A DNA stretch of 23,358 bases from DATKMG01 sp035541995. GTDB taxonomy: Bacteria; Acidobacteriota; Terriglobia; Versatilivoradales; Versatilivoraceae. The stretch is from NCBI GenBank assembly GCA_035541995.1, contig DATKMG010000611.1:1-23358 (forward strand), in the 5' to 3' direction. A program made the translations under genes and the position numbers. Position 1 is the first letter of the stretch. Each line of letters begins with the position of its first letter. Under the pieces are notes generated by a model that worked only from the letters and a program-made list of their open reading frames with translations, did no database searches and was not told the origin of the DNA. Shown here one piece after another: positions 1 through 8,349 of this stretch.

Positions 1-305
1 AGGGGCTCGTGGGATCCAGCCAGAAGATTCCGACTGCGGCAATCGAAATCCGTGGAATGGTGGCGGACGTGTCTGGGGCCACAGTGATTGTGAATGTCGG
101 GAAATCTCAAGGCGTACAGCCCGGGACCATGCTCAAAGTCCAACGAGTGACTCGGGTAGTGAAGGATCCGGCTACGGGAAAGGTACTGAAGGAGATCACG
201 GAAGAGGTGGGGCAGGTCAAGATTGACGAGGCCGATGCCAGTTCCTCTACTGGCAAAGTCACATCTGGAACTGATATCAAGGTGGGTGACCTGGTCCGCA
301 ATTAG
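1..305 (+). CDS. CsgG-like secretion/assembly protein, C-terminal part (cut by left edge)
   Basis: The frame is open to the left edge, so this is the end of a longer gene; the GTG at 9 is in frame but need not be the start. The visible ~98 residues contain a β-rich stretch (VNVGKSQGVQPGTMLKV) followed by a D-x-x-TGKVL segment, an IGQVKI-like strand and a closing GDLVRN. That arrangement is typical of the C-terminal domain after the CsgG/FlgT-like core, in outer-membrane lipoproteins that build pores or bind curli-type or flagellar parts. The catalytic or pore-forming part lies outside the window, so the exact role is unknown. The next gene points the opposite way, and the two ends are only 42 bases apart. 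The family call rests on motif likeness alone. Confidence 0.6.
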   Translation, partial: GLVGSSQKIPTAAIEIRGMVADVSGATVIVNVGKSQGVQPGTMLKVQRVTRVVKDPATGKVLKEITEEVGQVKIDEADASSSTGKVTSGTDIKVGDLVRN

Positions 306-347
306 TAAGTCCGGGCTATTTCAACGATCGCAAAGATCGCTCAAGTT

Positions 348-914
348 TCAATCAAGTTTTGGCTTTGCTGTCCCGAATTGCAGGTTCGAAGACCGGGCTT
401 TCGCACCAAACCCGATCGCGTATGGGCAAAATATGTTGGCACGCTTTGCGCGTTGCCGGCTATGAAGGTAGTAGGCGACAATTTTGAAATAATACTCGTC
501 AGTAGTTCCGGAAATTGTCCCGTCATCATTGTAGTTCCAAGGGACCGATTTACGCTTGTCGTTGATCTCAATGATAATGTAGAGGGTGTTAGGGGCCATT
601 TGGCGGACATCCTGGTCGCTGGGGATAGGAACTCCTTTTAGGTCACCCCAACCGGCGTGCGAATGGAAATCCCCAATCAGAGAAAGCGGCGGAAGATTGG
701 AGAGGAATTGCTTGATCCGGCGCTCGGATCTCTTGCTTTCGATCACTCCGGTGTTCCAGCGTTTCACAGACTGGGAAGGCAAGGCGTGTTCCACAATGAA
801 GATATTATTGCTGTCGCGATAGCCGATTAAAAAGCCGAAACACTCCCGCTTGTATACCTCAATAGTCGAGACAAGCAATCCCCAGAACGCATCTTCTGAG
901 ATATGTACCTCCAT
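348..914 (-). CDS. JAMM/MPN (JAB) metalloprotease-like protein
   Basis: A 188-residue protein with the zinc site of the JAB/MPN+ family: Glu24 (in RECFGFLIG), His84 and His86 (FHSH) and Asp102 of a P-S-x-x-D motif. These enzymes cut isopeptide or peptide bonds, often removing ubiquitin-like or ThiS/MoaD-like proteins. The distance from His86 to Ser99 is 12 residues; the usual H-x-H-P-x5-P-S-x2-D has 7, so the loop carries about five extra. I chose ATG 914 over an earlier start because a GGGAG Shine-Dalgarno lies six bases upstream and the residues before it do not look like protein. There is no signal peptide, so it is probably cytosolic. No E1, E2 or ubiquitin-like gene is nearby. It lies downstream of the VWFA gene on the same strand with a 194-base gap. 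The substrate is unknown. Confidence 0.8.
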   Translation of the reverse strand: MEVHISEDAFWGLLVSTIEVYKRECFGFLIGYRDSNNIFIVEHALPSQSVKRWNTGVIESKRSERRIKQFLSNLPPLSLIGDFHSHAGWGDLKGVPIPSDQDVRQMAPNTLYIIIEINDKRKSVPWNYNDDGTISGTTDEYYFKIVAYYLHSRQRAKRANIFCPYAIGFGAKARSSNLQFGTAKPKLD

Positions 915-1108
915 TGCGGTACTCCCTTCGTCAGCTTCCTGCAAGTTGTGCCCGTCACCCCCGTTCCTCCTGAATGGGGACCTTGCACACAAAGGTGCTG
1001 CTCTTGGAGCTCCCAGCACCAAGTTAAAATTCTACTCTTCTGAGATCTTCGACGCTCGCCAGGCACAGTCATCTTAGGAGAGACATCCGAGTCCGGCAAG
1101 CAGATTTC

Positions 1109-2167
1109 TCAGAGATGGGGAACCGCGTAGTATCCTTTACGATGCCTGACTTTACTTATCTTGATATCTTTGCTGTCAACGGTGACATCGATCGTCCGAA
1201 AAGTGAGTTTTGTAACCTTGGAATCTGGAATGTACCCGAGAATATACTGATTACGGGCTAGTTGAGCAATCTTCTGGTATGTTTCTGAAAAACCATTGGC
1301 GCCGGCAGGGTAGCAAACGCTGCCACCTGTGGAATTTGCATACCGGGTCAAGATGTTCTTCCTCATTAGAAAAGCAGTCCCTTGGCCTATCCCGTAGACT
1401 ACAACCTCATTCCGAGTCAAGGCCTCCAGCGTATCATCAAACGAGTGTCGGTTCCCCGGAGCATTCTGGCCGTTGGAGATCACCAAAATTACCTTTCGCC
1501 GGTTCTTGCTCCTCTGCCTCAAATCAATAGATGCATTGAACATTGCATCATCGATGTGAACATTGACTGTTTTGGGTGGTGGAACCTTTCCTGCAGCAGT
1601 CTCCATCGAGATTCCATTGATGGTGGTCTCATTTGAGAATGGCTCACTGGCCAGTGCAGGCGCTGAGCCCGCGAGGCTGATTCGCTTGAATGCTTTCAAA
1701 ACCTCATCCTTGTCGGCCGTGAAATCCTGGACCTTGTCGAGAGTGTTTTCGAATTGATAGATAGCCATCTCATCAAATGCGCTGAAAGCCTCGGTAAGCG
1801 GAACCAAGGTCTCCTTCAGGGCTGCAAACGTTTTGGCATCTCCGGTGCGGTCAATCAGGATGGCAACCGACATGGGGAAGGGATCGACCGAGAAGAATGA
1901 GACTTGTTGGGGAACCCCCTGTTCCGACAACTTGAAGTTCTCCTTTTGTAGACCGGCAATAGGCATACCGCCACCATCTTCAACTGATACAGGCACGAGC
2001 ACCAGTTCAACGGGGACTCTTATGGAGTATGAGTCGTCGGTTTTCTTAGGGTCACTCTGTTGACACTCGAAACGGGGAGCGGCCAGAGACAATATCCCGA
2101 TCAGTACGAACAGACACGGTGCTCTGTGGTCGACAATTTTGGGGATAGACAGTTTAACAGGCAACAT
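1109..2167 (-). CDS. secreted VWFA-related protein with degenerate metal site
   Basis: About 352 residues. A basic N-terminus and the hydrophobic run CLFVLIGILSLAA form a signal peptide, so the protein should be exported. Next comes the short β segment (VELVLVPVSVEDGGG...GLQKENFKLSEQG) that precedes the VWA fold in the family called acidobacterial VWFA-related, and then the VWA domain itself (~100-300). The metal-binding DxSxS is replaced by DRTGD (106-110), and the usual ISDGxD reads VISNGQN, so metal-dependent ligand binding is probably lost. The C-terminus (RHRKGYYAVP) matches the second VWFA protein in this window. ATG 2167 is preferred for its signal peptide; a TTG at 2221 is possible, and neither has a strong ribosome binding site. 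The ligand is unknown. Confidence 0.75.
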   Translation of the reverse strand: MLPVKLSIPKIVDHRAPCLFVLIGILSLAAPRFECQQSDPKKTDDSYSIRVPVELVLVPVSVEDGGGMPIAGLQKENFKLSEQGVPQQVSFFSVDPFPMSVAILIDRTGDAKTFAALKETLVPLTEAFSAFDEMAIYQFENTLDKVQDFTADKDEVLKAFKRISLAGSAPALASEPFSNETTINGISMETAAGKVPPPKTVNVHIDDAMFNASIDLRQRSKNRRKVILVISNGQNAPGNRHSFDDTLEALTRNEVVVYGIGQGTAFLMRKNILTRYANSTGGSVCYPAGANGFSETYQKIAQLARNQYILGYIPDSKVTKLTFRTIDVTVDSKDIKISKVRHRKGYYAVPHL

Positions 2168-2345
2168 TGGGCTTCTGAATCGCACAGTGAGAGCAGCCTG
2201 GCAAACTCTCAACAAGAACAATCATACCATAGTCGTCGGTGGTCGAATTCGCACAAATCTTGTTGAAAAGCTTGGGTCTTGGCAAAGCTAGGGAGGAGCA
2301 ATATCCTTAAAGTTCCCAAGACAGGGTACCGATGAAGAAGGTGCG

Positions 2346-2397
2346 GGACCGGACCTAATGGAATCAACAGGTTGAATGTCACTTTCACCTCCGGTCC
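2346..2397. repeat. 8-bp inverted repeat in divergent promoter region
   Basis: GGACCGGA (2346-2353) is matched by its exact reverse complement TCCGGTCC (2390-2397), 36 bases apart. It lies between the divergent VWFA (minus) and pseudo-receiver (plus) genes, where regulator sites are expected. A repeat this short could arise by chance. Confidence 0.3.
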
Positions 2398-2405
2398 AGA
2401 AAGTA

Positions 2406-2419
2406 CCTTAAATTTAAGG
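2406..2419. promoter_or_regulatory. 14-bp perfect palindrome, possible operator
   Basis: CCTTAAATTTAAGG is perfectly self-complementary and ends 16 bases before the ATG of the pseudo-receiver gene. It overlaps a possible -10 (TTAAAT, 2408-2413) with a weak -35 (TTCACC, 2384-2389; 18 bp spacer). A dimeric regulator bound here could block transcription. The palindrome is seen; the promoter and operator roles are inferred. Confidence 0.4.
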
Positions 2420-2435
2420 ACCCCTGGGACTTTAG

Positions 2436-3512
2436 ATGCCCAAAACCGTTCTTGCCGTTGACTACGATCAGAAGACTCTCGACGAGATCAGAAGCATCCT
2501 CGACAGCCTGGATCTTACTTTCCTCACCGCTCACGATGGGACCCAGGCGGAAGACATCTTCAGATCGAACATGCCTGACCTGGTACTGACCTCGGCGCTG
2601 CTACCCAAATTGAACGGTTTCGAACTGTGCAAAAAGATTACAGCCGGAGAACTCGGTTCAATCCGTCCGGTCATAATGTTCTCTGGAATCTATAAAGCCG
2701 AAAAATACCGAAAGGAAGCCATCGTCGGATGCGGAGCATTTGACTTTCTAGAAAAACCGCTCGTCGACGCGCATTTGGTCAAAGTAGTTCGAAATCTTCT
2801 TTGCCAGCCACAACCCGTCAAAACAGAGCCACTGCTCCAGCCGAGCCACAGTCAACTTGAGGTACTCCTGGATGATACAGAACCGATATCAATGACGTCA
2901 TTGATAGGCGATCCTGAACTGCCAATGCCGGGTGATCCTTTGGACGTGGACGAGCTTTTTGAAACTCGACAGGCTGATCCCGTTCTTGAGGTTGACCCGA
3001 TAGTCGAATGGCAGGAACCAGTCCTCACGGGACCCGTTGTGAGTGAAGCCCGGGCTCCCTTGCTTCCTCCCGAAAGCAAAGATGAGATTGAAGCAGCTTT
3101 GGCAACGATTCTCATCGATTCAGACCGCGAGGTCCAACTGCGGGACCAGCGGATTGCTGAAGAGATCGAGTTGGAGATGGCCCCAGTCGGCCTCAATATC
3201 CTGGATCTTGAACAGATATTGGGAGCTTCTTCTAGTACTTCGTTGGAACAATTTCCCTCAGAAAACGAAATCATCGAACTGGAAGACAAGGATCTCCCCG
3301 CCGATGCGGAACCGGCCACAGATTCTGTTTCATTGGAGGAGCCATCCTTGGATCCGGAAATTCCAGAGAAATCCACAGAGGCTTCGGCCGACACTCCATT
3401 CTTTCCCAGTTTTACACTGGATTCAAGACCCTCCAAAAACTGGATTCCCTTTGCGATAATTGCCTTGATTCTCTTAGGAACTGCTGTCATCCTCCTGCTG
3501 GGCCGCCACTAA
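2436..3512 (+). CDS. tail-anchored protein with degenerate response-regulator receiver domain
   Basis: 358 residues. Residues 1-122 form a CheY-like receiver fold: acidic pair Asp9/Asp11 (VDYD), the DLVL...LPKLNGFEL segment, FSG for the Thr/Ser switch and the conserved Lys in EKP. The phosphoacceptor aspartate is missing: aligning PDLVLTSALLPKLNG to the usual PDLVLLDxxLPxxxG puts Ser53 there, so normal phosphorylation is unlikely. Residues ~125-330 are an acidic, low-complexity and probably disordered linker. Residues ~337-355 (FAIIALILLGTAVILLL) form a single membrane segment ending in GRH, so the protein is probably tail-anchored with the receiver in the cytoplasm. There is no output domain. 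It shares an intergenic region with the divergent VWFA gene and lies 71 bases before the carboxypeptidase gene. It may act as a membrane-bound scaffold. Confidence 0.8.
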   Translation: MPKTVLAVDYDQKTLDEIRSILDSLDLTFLTAHDGTQAEDIFRSNMPDLVLTSALLPKLNGFELCKKITAGELGSIRPVIMFSGIYKAEKYRKEAIVGCGAFDFLEKPLVDAHLVKVVRNLLCQPQPVKTEPLLQPSHSQLEVLLDDTEPISMTSLIGDPELPMPGDPLDVDELFETRQADPVLEVDPIVEWQEPVLTGPVVSEARAPLLPPESKDEIEAALATILIDSDREVQLRDQRIAEEIELEMAPVGLNILDLEQILGASSSTSLEQFPSENEIIELEDKDLPADAEPATDSVSLEEPSLDPEIPEKSTEASADTPFFPSFTLDSRPSKNWIPFAIIALILLGTAVILLLGRH

Positions 3513-3583
3513 AAGATCTTTGCTTCTTGGTTTACCACATCGCGAGTGACGGCCGGTGGCCGTTGTAGCTCCAGGAATCGAAG

Positions 3584-5104
3584 ATGCGCTCTCTGCTTAT
3601 TTCTCTGGTTCTGCTTATCCTTGAATTTGCCAACGGCTATTCACAGAGCCCTCATGCTATCGTTGGATCGGACGTTTCTGTTGTGCTGGGTCAACCAGTT
3701 CATTTGGATGGGTCGCGCTCAAGCGCGGCAACGGGCCATCGAATCGTGGCTTGGAGCTGGGATCTGGACAATTCAGACGCAATCAGGGGGGATTATCAAG
3801 GGCCGGAAATCACTCACTATTACAACTATGTTGGTTCTTATACCGCCACCCTCACTGTCACAGATGACATGGGACAAACTGACCAGGCGTATCAGCGGAT
3901 TGAGGTCCGATCTCCAGAGGCATGGGGGATGACTCTTGTAGATCGGTTTGAAGGAGGCAGGAGTGGTGTGATCAGTAGAAGCAGTGCTGACTTCACGATA
4001 TCCAACCAGTGGGGACTGCAGTGGTATTTCCGGCTCGACAACATTGCCAATGTTCCGGTGAGCATCAAGATTTACGGGTATGGTCCGAATCGCAAGGTAC
4101 CCACCTATGTTACCCCATATGAAGACGACCAGTCTTTTGACGAGAAGTTCATTCCTTATGTTAACTACGACTTTTCCAATCCACACTGGACCCGGCTGCA
4201 GGGTGCGGAGTTGACTTATGACCCACAGACGTGTTCGCTCATCATCCGCCACACCTTTCCCAGCTCGCCCGTCTATTTAGCATGGTCACCGCCATATGTT
4301 CCCAGCGATCTGGATCGTTTTCTTCGTACGGTTGCTGGTAACCGCTACTGTCAGGTCAAGACTCTGGGACAAAGCGTAGAAGGGCGTGATCTCAAAATGA
4401 TCACCATCACGGATCCTGGAGTCGCGAACGCCCGGAAGAATGTGGTCTGGATGATTGGGCAACAACATGCATATGAAATGGTGGGAGGGCCTATCTGTGA
4501 AGGTATTGTCAACGCATTGCTGGTCGGCAACGCTCCAAATCCTGTGTTGGCAAAGTTCGTCTTCAACCTGGTCCCTATTGTCAATCCCGACGCCATTGCC
4601 CATGGCGGGTTTCGCTACAACATGCACGATGTGGATCTCAATCGTAATTGGGACGACATCGCTGAAGGTTATGCCGACCGGACTCGACCCGAGCCCGAGG
4701 TTGAGGCCATTCAAAAGGCCCTCAGTCACTGGGTGGGTGAAGGAAACCGGTTGGATCTCTTTGTGGATCTCCATTGCCATACCCCTCTCAGTGAGGGCTT
4801 GTGGCTCTACCCGGCCGACGCGACACTGGTCAATGGTACAGTTTATGGACGACAGTTGAAATTTGCCCAGGCATTCATGAATCGGAATTATGAATTCGCG
4901 ATCAACCCGGCCAAGACCCCTGGTTCTGCCATGTGGTATGCTGCAGCCCGCTTTTCCGGCAAAACGGGGGTACTGGCATACACAAGTGAGAACCCCTTGC
5001 TGGCCATTCGGACTGCTAATAAGGAGAGAGTCTTGACGACGCCAGATCTTTATCGCGCTATTGGTCAGGACTGGGTAAGGGCAATTGTCGAATTCTTCAA
5101 ATGA
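3584..5104 (+). CDS. secreted PKD-domain M14 zinc carboxypeptidase
   Basis: 506 residues. Residues 1-20 are a clear signal peptide (MRSLLISLVLLILEFANG). Residues ~24-108 form a PKD domain (WSWDLDN, GSYTATLTVTDD). Residues ~115-240 are a β domain ending in SPPYVPSDL, like the domain preceding the catalytic unit in cytosolic-carboxypeptidase-type M14 enzymes. The catalytic domain (~245-506) has His295/Glu298 (QQHAYE), Asn353-Arg354 (DLNRNW), His397 (DLHCHT) and a late Glu469 (YTSE). These match the zinc ligands, the C-terminus-binding residues and the general base of the family. It should trim C-terminal residues from peptides outside the cytoplasm. An AGGA site seven bases upstream supports ATG 3584. 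It may share a transcript with the pseudo-receiver gene. Substrate specificity is not readable. Confidence 0.9.
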   Translation: MRSLLISLVLLILEFANGYSQSPHAIVGSDVSVVLGQPVHLDGSRSSAATGHRIVAWSWDLDNSDAIRGDYQGPEITHYYNYVGSYTATLTVTDDMGQTDQAYQRIEVRSPEAWGMTLVDRFEGGRSGVISRSSADFTISNQWGLQWYFRLDNIANVPVSIKIYGYGPNRKVPTYVTPYEDDQSFDEKFIPYVNYDFSNPHWTRLQGAELTYDPQTCSLIIRHTFPSSPVYLAWSPPYVPSDLDRFLRTVAGNRYCQVKTLGQSVEGRDLKMITITDPGVANARKNVVWMIGQQHAYEMVGGPICEGIVNALLVGNAPNPVLAKFVFNLVPIVNPDAIAHGGFRYNMHDVDLNRNWDDIAEGYADRTRPEPEVEAIQKALSHWVGEGNRLDLFVDLHCHTPLSEGLWLYPADATLVNGTVYGRQLKFAQAFMNRNYEFAINPAKTPGSAMWYAAARFSGKTGVLAYTSENPLLAIRTANKERVLTTPDLYRAIGQDWVRAIVEFFK

Positions 5105-5287
5105 GAAGTGAGATGGAGAATGACTCCACACTAACAGGGCACAAGCAGACGGGACCGGCTTAACTGCTCAGAAGCTCGCGATTTGGGTTTACCAAATATG
5201 AACCACGTAACACCACAAATCACTCGAACCGAATCACACGTCATTGCCAAGTGGGAATCAGTGGAGTAACTGCGCACCAGGCGACCA

Positions 5288-6265
5288 TTAGGAAGTTGAT
5301 CCCCGTGGGGCGTAATACCCCTTGCGGGCCTTCACCCGGACGTCTTTCCTGTCGGATTCAATCTTGACGGACCGAAACGATCCGTCCCTCACCTTGTTGG
5401 TAGAACGATACGCCAGCGAGTATTGGCTTCGCAATTCCTGGCCCACGTCATAGAAGCTCTGAGCCAGTTCATCAGACTTGGCTGGATAGAAGGCTCGCCC
5501 CCCCGTTTCCTCAGCCAATTTCTTGAGTATCTTGTCATCCTTGGGGGCAGCCATTCCGAAGAAACCACTTGTGTTGGTACTGATAGTATAGATCGAAACC
5601 TCGGCTCGTTGAGCCATTTCCAAGGCGGACTCGAAGGTTTCGTTGCTCATGTTGTCATCGCCATCGCTGATCAACAAGAGTACGTTGCGGCTCCCAAACT
5701 CGTTGATTAGCTTTTCTTTACATACCATGTAAATGGCGTCATACATTTTCGTCCCACCGCCGGGCTTGATTCGCTTCACTGCTTTGGTTAAGACGTCGGG
5801 ATCGTCAGTAAAATCTTCCAGGATCTGGACATTGGAATCAAAGGTTATCAAGGCTCCTTTGTCTCTCTTGCGCCTCAATGTCGAGTGAAAGAAATCAATG
5901 GCGGCTTCCTGCTCGAACTTGATTTTGTCGCGAATGCTGTTACTGGTGTCGATGAGCAATCCAATAGTAAGAGGAAGATTGGTCTCACGGGAGAAGTTAG
6001 TGATATTCTGGAGGGTACTGTTTTCGAAGACTTTGAAGTCGCTCTGCTGCAGGTCAGTGACCAGTGCTCCCTTCTTGGTGAGTACAGAAAAAGAGATATT
6101 CACCAGGTCAACATCGACAACAATTTTCTCCTGCTTTTCTTCCTGACGCCCTGGACTTGTCTTTGGCCCATCGCTATTGGCAGTTTGTGGCCAAACATGC
6201 GGACTTAACATGAGACCCCCAAATACCACCATGAAAAAGCGTCTAGCAGTCTTCTCGAAAGCCAT
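5288..6265 (-). CDS. secreted VWFA-related protein with intact metal site
   Basis: 325 residues. An N-terminal signal (basic MAFEKTARRF, then FMVVFGGLML) is followed by a polar linker, the family's β lead-in (VVDVDLVNISFSVLTKKG...DFKVFEN) and a VWA domain (~97-290). The metal site is complete: DTSNS (106-110), Thr172 in GGGTKMYDA and Asp201 in ISDGDD. The end (RKGYYAPRG) is shared with the first VWFA protein here. Such proteins are plentiful in acidobacterial genomes and probably bind protein ligands outside the cytoplasm; the ligand is unknown. ATG 6265 has a good AGAAGG site. A possible promoter lies upstream (TAGAAT, complement of 6364-6369, with a weak TTCAAC -35). Its 3' end faces the carboxypeptidase gene across a 183-base gap in which I see no clear terminator. 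Confidence 0.85.
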   Translation of the reverse strand: MAFEKTARRFFMVVFGGLMLSPHVWPQTANSDGPKTSPGRQEEKQEKIVVDVDLVNISFSVLTKKGALVTDLQQSDFKVFENSTLQNITNFSRETNLPLTIGLLIDTSNSIRDKIKFEQEAAIDFFHSTLRRKRDKGALITFDSNVQILEDFTDDPDVLTKAVKRIKPGGGTKMYDAIYMVCKEKLINEFGSRNVLLLISDGDDNMSNETFESALEMAQRAEVSIYTISTNTSGFFGMAAPKDDKILKKLAEETGGRAFYPAKSDELAQSFYDVGQELRSQYSLAYRSTNKVRDGSFRSVKIESDRKDVRVKARKGYYAPRGSTS

Positions 6266-6476
6266 AGCCCTTCTCTTTCTATTTCCTTCGGATTTCGAAA
6301 TTTAGGAAGCAGTCAGTAAACCTTGCCCGATTCATGCTCTTTGTCACTTCGATCTTAGGAACTATTCTAGCATCGGACGGGTTGAAGTTGAAAGTCCGCC
6401 CTGGAACACGGGAAAGCACACAGGTCGGCCTTCTGTGTTTGAAGACCAGATCGGCAACGGAATGAGGCTGGAGATT

Positions 6477-7457
6477 TCACCTCGCCTGCTTCTGATGTAA
6501 CCGCGAGAGGAAGAGGGCTAACTCTTCAGGAAGTGGTGCCTTGAACATCATTCTCTTTTGTGTTCCAGGATGGGTGAACTCCAATTCCGATGCATGTAGA
6601 AAATTCCTGTTTAAAGTGGGCTGCCAGTCCGGTTGGCCCGGTACGCGGAGTTTGGCTGGGGCTCCGTAGAGCTTATCTCCCACGACCGGATGTTTGATAG
6701 AGCTAAGATGGACTCGAATCTGATGCGTTCTGCCCGTTTTGATGCGGATCCGGAGCAAACAATAACGCTCAAACCTTTCCATGACCCTATACTGGGTGCA
6801 TGCTTCGCGGCCCCAGGCTGTGCGTGTTGTCATCCTGGTCCGATGAATTCGGTCTCGACCAATGCGGGCTGAAATCTCTCCGAGCTCCTTTTCCATACAT
6901 CCATGAACGAGGGCCAGGTAGATCTTGGTAACCTCTCTCGAAAGGAATTGATGGGAAAGCTGCAGGTGAGCATAGTCATTTTTGGCTACCAACATCAGTC
7001 CGGACGTCTCCTTATCCAGTCGATGAACGATGCCAGGCCTCTGCGGGTTTCCCGACGCGGAAAGCTGCCCAAAGTGGTGGAGAAGCGCATTGACAAGGGT
7101 CCCGCGCCGGACTCCCGCACCCGCATGAACAATCAGGCCAGCCGGTTTATTAATGACCGCCAGATCTTCATCTTCATACACGATCTGTAAAGGGATGGGT
7201 TCAGGAAGAAGTTTTGTGGGCGTGGGTTCCACCAGGCTGACAGTGATGATTTCTTTCCCGCGGAGCTTCTGTCCTGGCTTGCTGGAACGGCCATCCACCT
7301 GGATCTCCCCGCTTTCAATCATCCTTTGAATACTGGACCGACTGACTTCCTGGAGCTTTCCACTGAGGAAGCGGTCAAGTCGAGTGCCAGCAGACTCGGC
7401 ACTCACAGCGATCGCCAGGGGGGTAGATGAAATTGAATCCTTGTCAGAATTGGCCAT
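6477..7457 (-). CDS. rluD: ribosomal large subunit pseudouridine synthase, RluD family
   Basis: 326 residues. An S4 RNA-binding domain (~26-75, TRLDRFLSGKL...SGEIQVDG) precedes the pseudouridine synthase core, which carries HRLDKETSG with catalytic Asp148, NKPAGLIVH (103-111) and RTHQIRVH. RluD-type enzymes change specific uridines of 23S rRNA, in E. coli around helix 69. The family has paralogues (RluC, RluA), so the exact target positions are not certain; the S4 plus core layout and length fit RluC/RluD. The start is ATG 7457; a TTG lies one codon upstream and neither has a good ribosome binding site. It is the last gene of the lspA-lgt-rluD cluster, 65 bases after lgt. lspA and rluD are neighbours in many bacteria. 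Confidence 0.9.
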   Translation of the reverse strand: MANSDKDSISSTPLAIAVSAESAGTRLDRFLSGKLQEVSRSSIQRMIESGEIQVDGRSSKPGQKLRGKEIITVSLVEPTPTKLLPEPIPLQIVYEDEDLAVINKPAGLIVHAGAGVRRGTLVNALLHHFGQLSASGNPQRPGIVHRLDKETSGLMLVAKNDYAHLQLSHQFLSREVTKIYLALVHGCMEKELGEISARIGRDRIHRTRMTTRTAWGREACTQYRVMERFERYCLLRIRIKTGRTHQIRVHLSSIKHPVVGDKLYGAPAKLRVPGQPDWQPTLNRNFLHASELEFTHPGTQKRMMFKAPLPEELALFLSRLHQKQAR

Positions 7458-7522
7458 CAAATCTGCAATGACAACCCCGGCAGCAGTTGTTTTGTGCTCT
7501 CAGACGCAATCTTTCTCCCTCC

Positions 7523-8329
7523 CTAATGGTAGGAACTGGCTTTCTGGCTTTGTGGGGTCTTTCTCAACCTAAAATATAGCCCTGTAGCCAAGACTATCAA
7601 CGAAAGGCTGATGACTTGGGAAGTGGACAGCCTTCCATCGAAAAGAAAACCCCGGTCCGCATCGCCGCGGAGGAACTCGACAAAGAACCGCGTAATTGAG
7701 TACATGAATAGGTACAAGATAAAAACTTGCCCGTTAAATTGCTTTCGGTGGAGAGCCAGCCAGAGGGTTACAAAAATGATGAGGTTGGCAGCAGCTTCAT
7801 AAAGCTGGGTCGGATGCAGCCGCACCATCAGTGGAACGCCGACGGTCTGTAGACTGTAGGGGTTCTTGAAGACAACGCCCAGAATACTGGAAGTCGGTTT
7901 CCCATAACAGCAGCCGGCCGAAAAGCAACCCAATCTGCCAATGGCCTGCCCCAAGGCAATTCCGGGGGCATAGCAGTCTGTCATCTTCCAGACTGGCAAT
8001 TTGTGGTGGCGCATGTAAGCGATACCGACCACCACGGCTGCGAGAAAGCCTCCGTAATAGACTCCTCCCGATCGAAGCGTTTCCAATGAAAAAATCTGTG
8101 CCGGATCCTGGAAATAGTATCTAAAGTCCGTGATTAATAAGAGGATTTTGGCGCCAGCCAAGGCACTGATTGCCAGATAAAGCCCCAGATCATAAACTCG
8201 GGATGCATTCAACCCTTGCTGTGATGCCGCCCGAGAACTGACGTAGAGCCCTAAGATGAAGGCGACGGCCAAAAGAAATCCGTAAGTATGGATGACCAGT
8301 GAATGAAATTCGAAGAGTTTAGGAAACAA
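7523..8329 (-). CDS. lgt: prolipoprotein diacylglyceryl transferase
   Basis: 268 residues with about seven membrane segments. Lgt moves diacylglycerol from phosphatidylglycerol to the lipobox cysteine of prolipoproteins at the inner membrane, the step before LspA. The signature GRLGCFSAGCCYG (131-143) is the form seen in non-proteobacterial Lgt; LHPTQLYE and the late RFFVEFLRGD are also conserved. The start is TTG 8329: an in-frame stop lies two codons upstream, and AAGGAG (complement of 8341-8346) sits 11 bases before it, directly after the lspA stop codon. The 20-base gap to lspA supports one transcript carrying two successive steps of lipoprotein maturation. Confidence 0.95.
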   Translation of the reverse strand: MFPKLFEFHSLVIHTYGFLLAVAFILGLYVSSRAASQQGLNASRVYDLGLYLAISALAGAKILLLITDFRYYFQDPAQIFSLETLRSGGVYYGGFLAAVVVGIAYMRHHKLPVWKMTDCYAPGIALGQAIGRLGCFSAGCCYGKPTSSILGVVFKNPYSLQTVGVPLMVRLHPTQLYEAAANLIIFVTLWLALHRKQFNGQVFILYLFMYSITRFFVEFLRGDADRGFLFDGRLSTSQVISLSLIVLATGLYFRLRKTPQSQKASSYH

Positions 8330-8349
8330 TGATCAATGGGCTCCTTCGT

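Noticed and set aside
2852..3490. 212-codon minus-strand ORF opposite the pseudo-receiver gene
   Set aside because: Serine- and glycine-rich composition mirrors the acidic linker codons of the plus-strand gene; it has no domain or ribosome site.
4286..5131. 281-codon minus-strand ORF inside the carboxypeptidase gene
   Set aside because: It is antisense to the catalytic domain, whose motifs are all intact on the plus strand.
6418..6438. Possible terminator after rluD (ACACAG/CTGTGT stem)
   Set aside because: The stem has six pairs with a nine-base loop and no T-tract on the gene's strand, so it is too weak to call.
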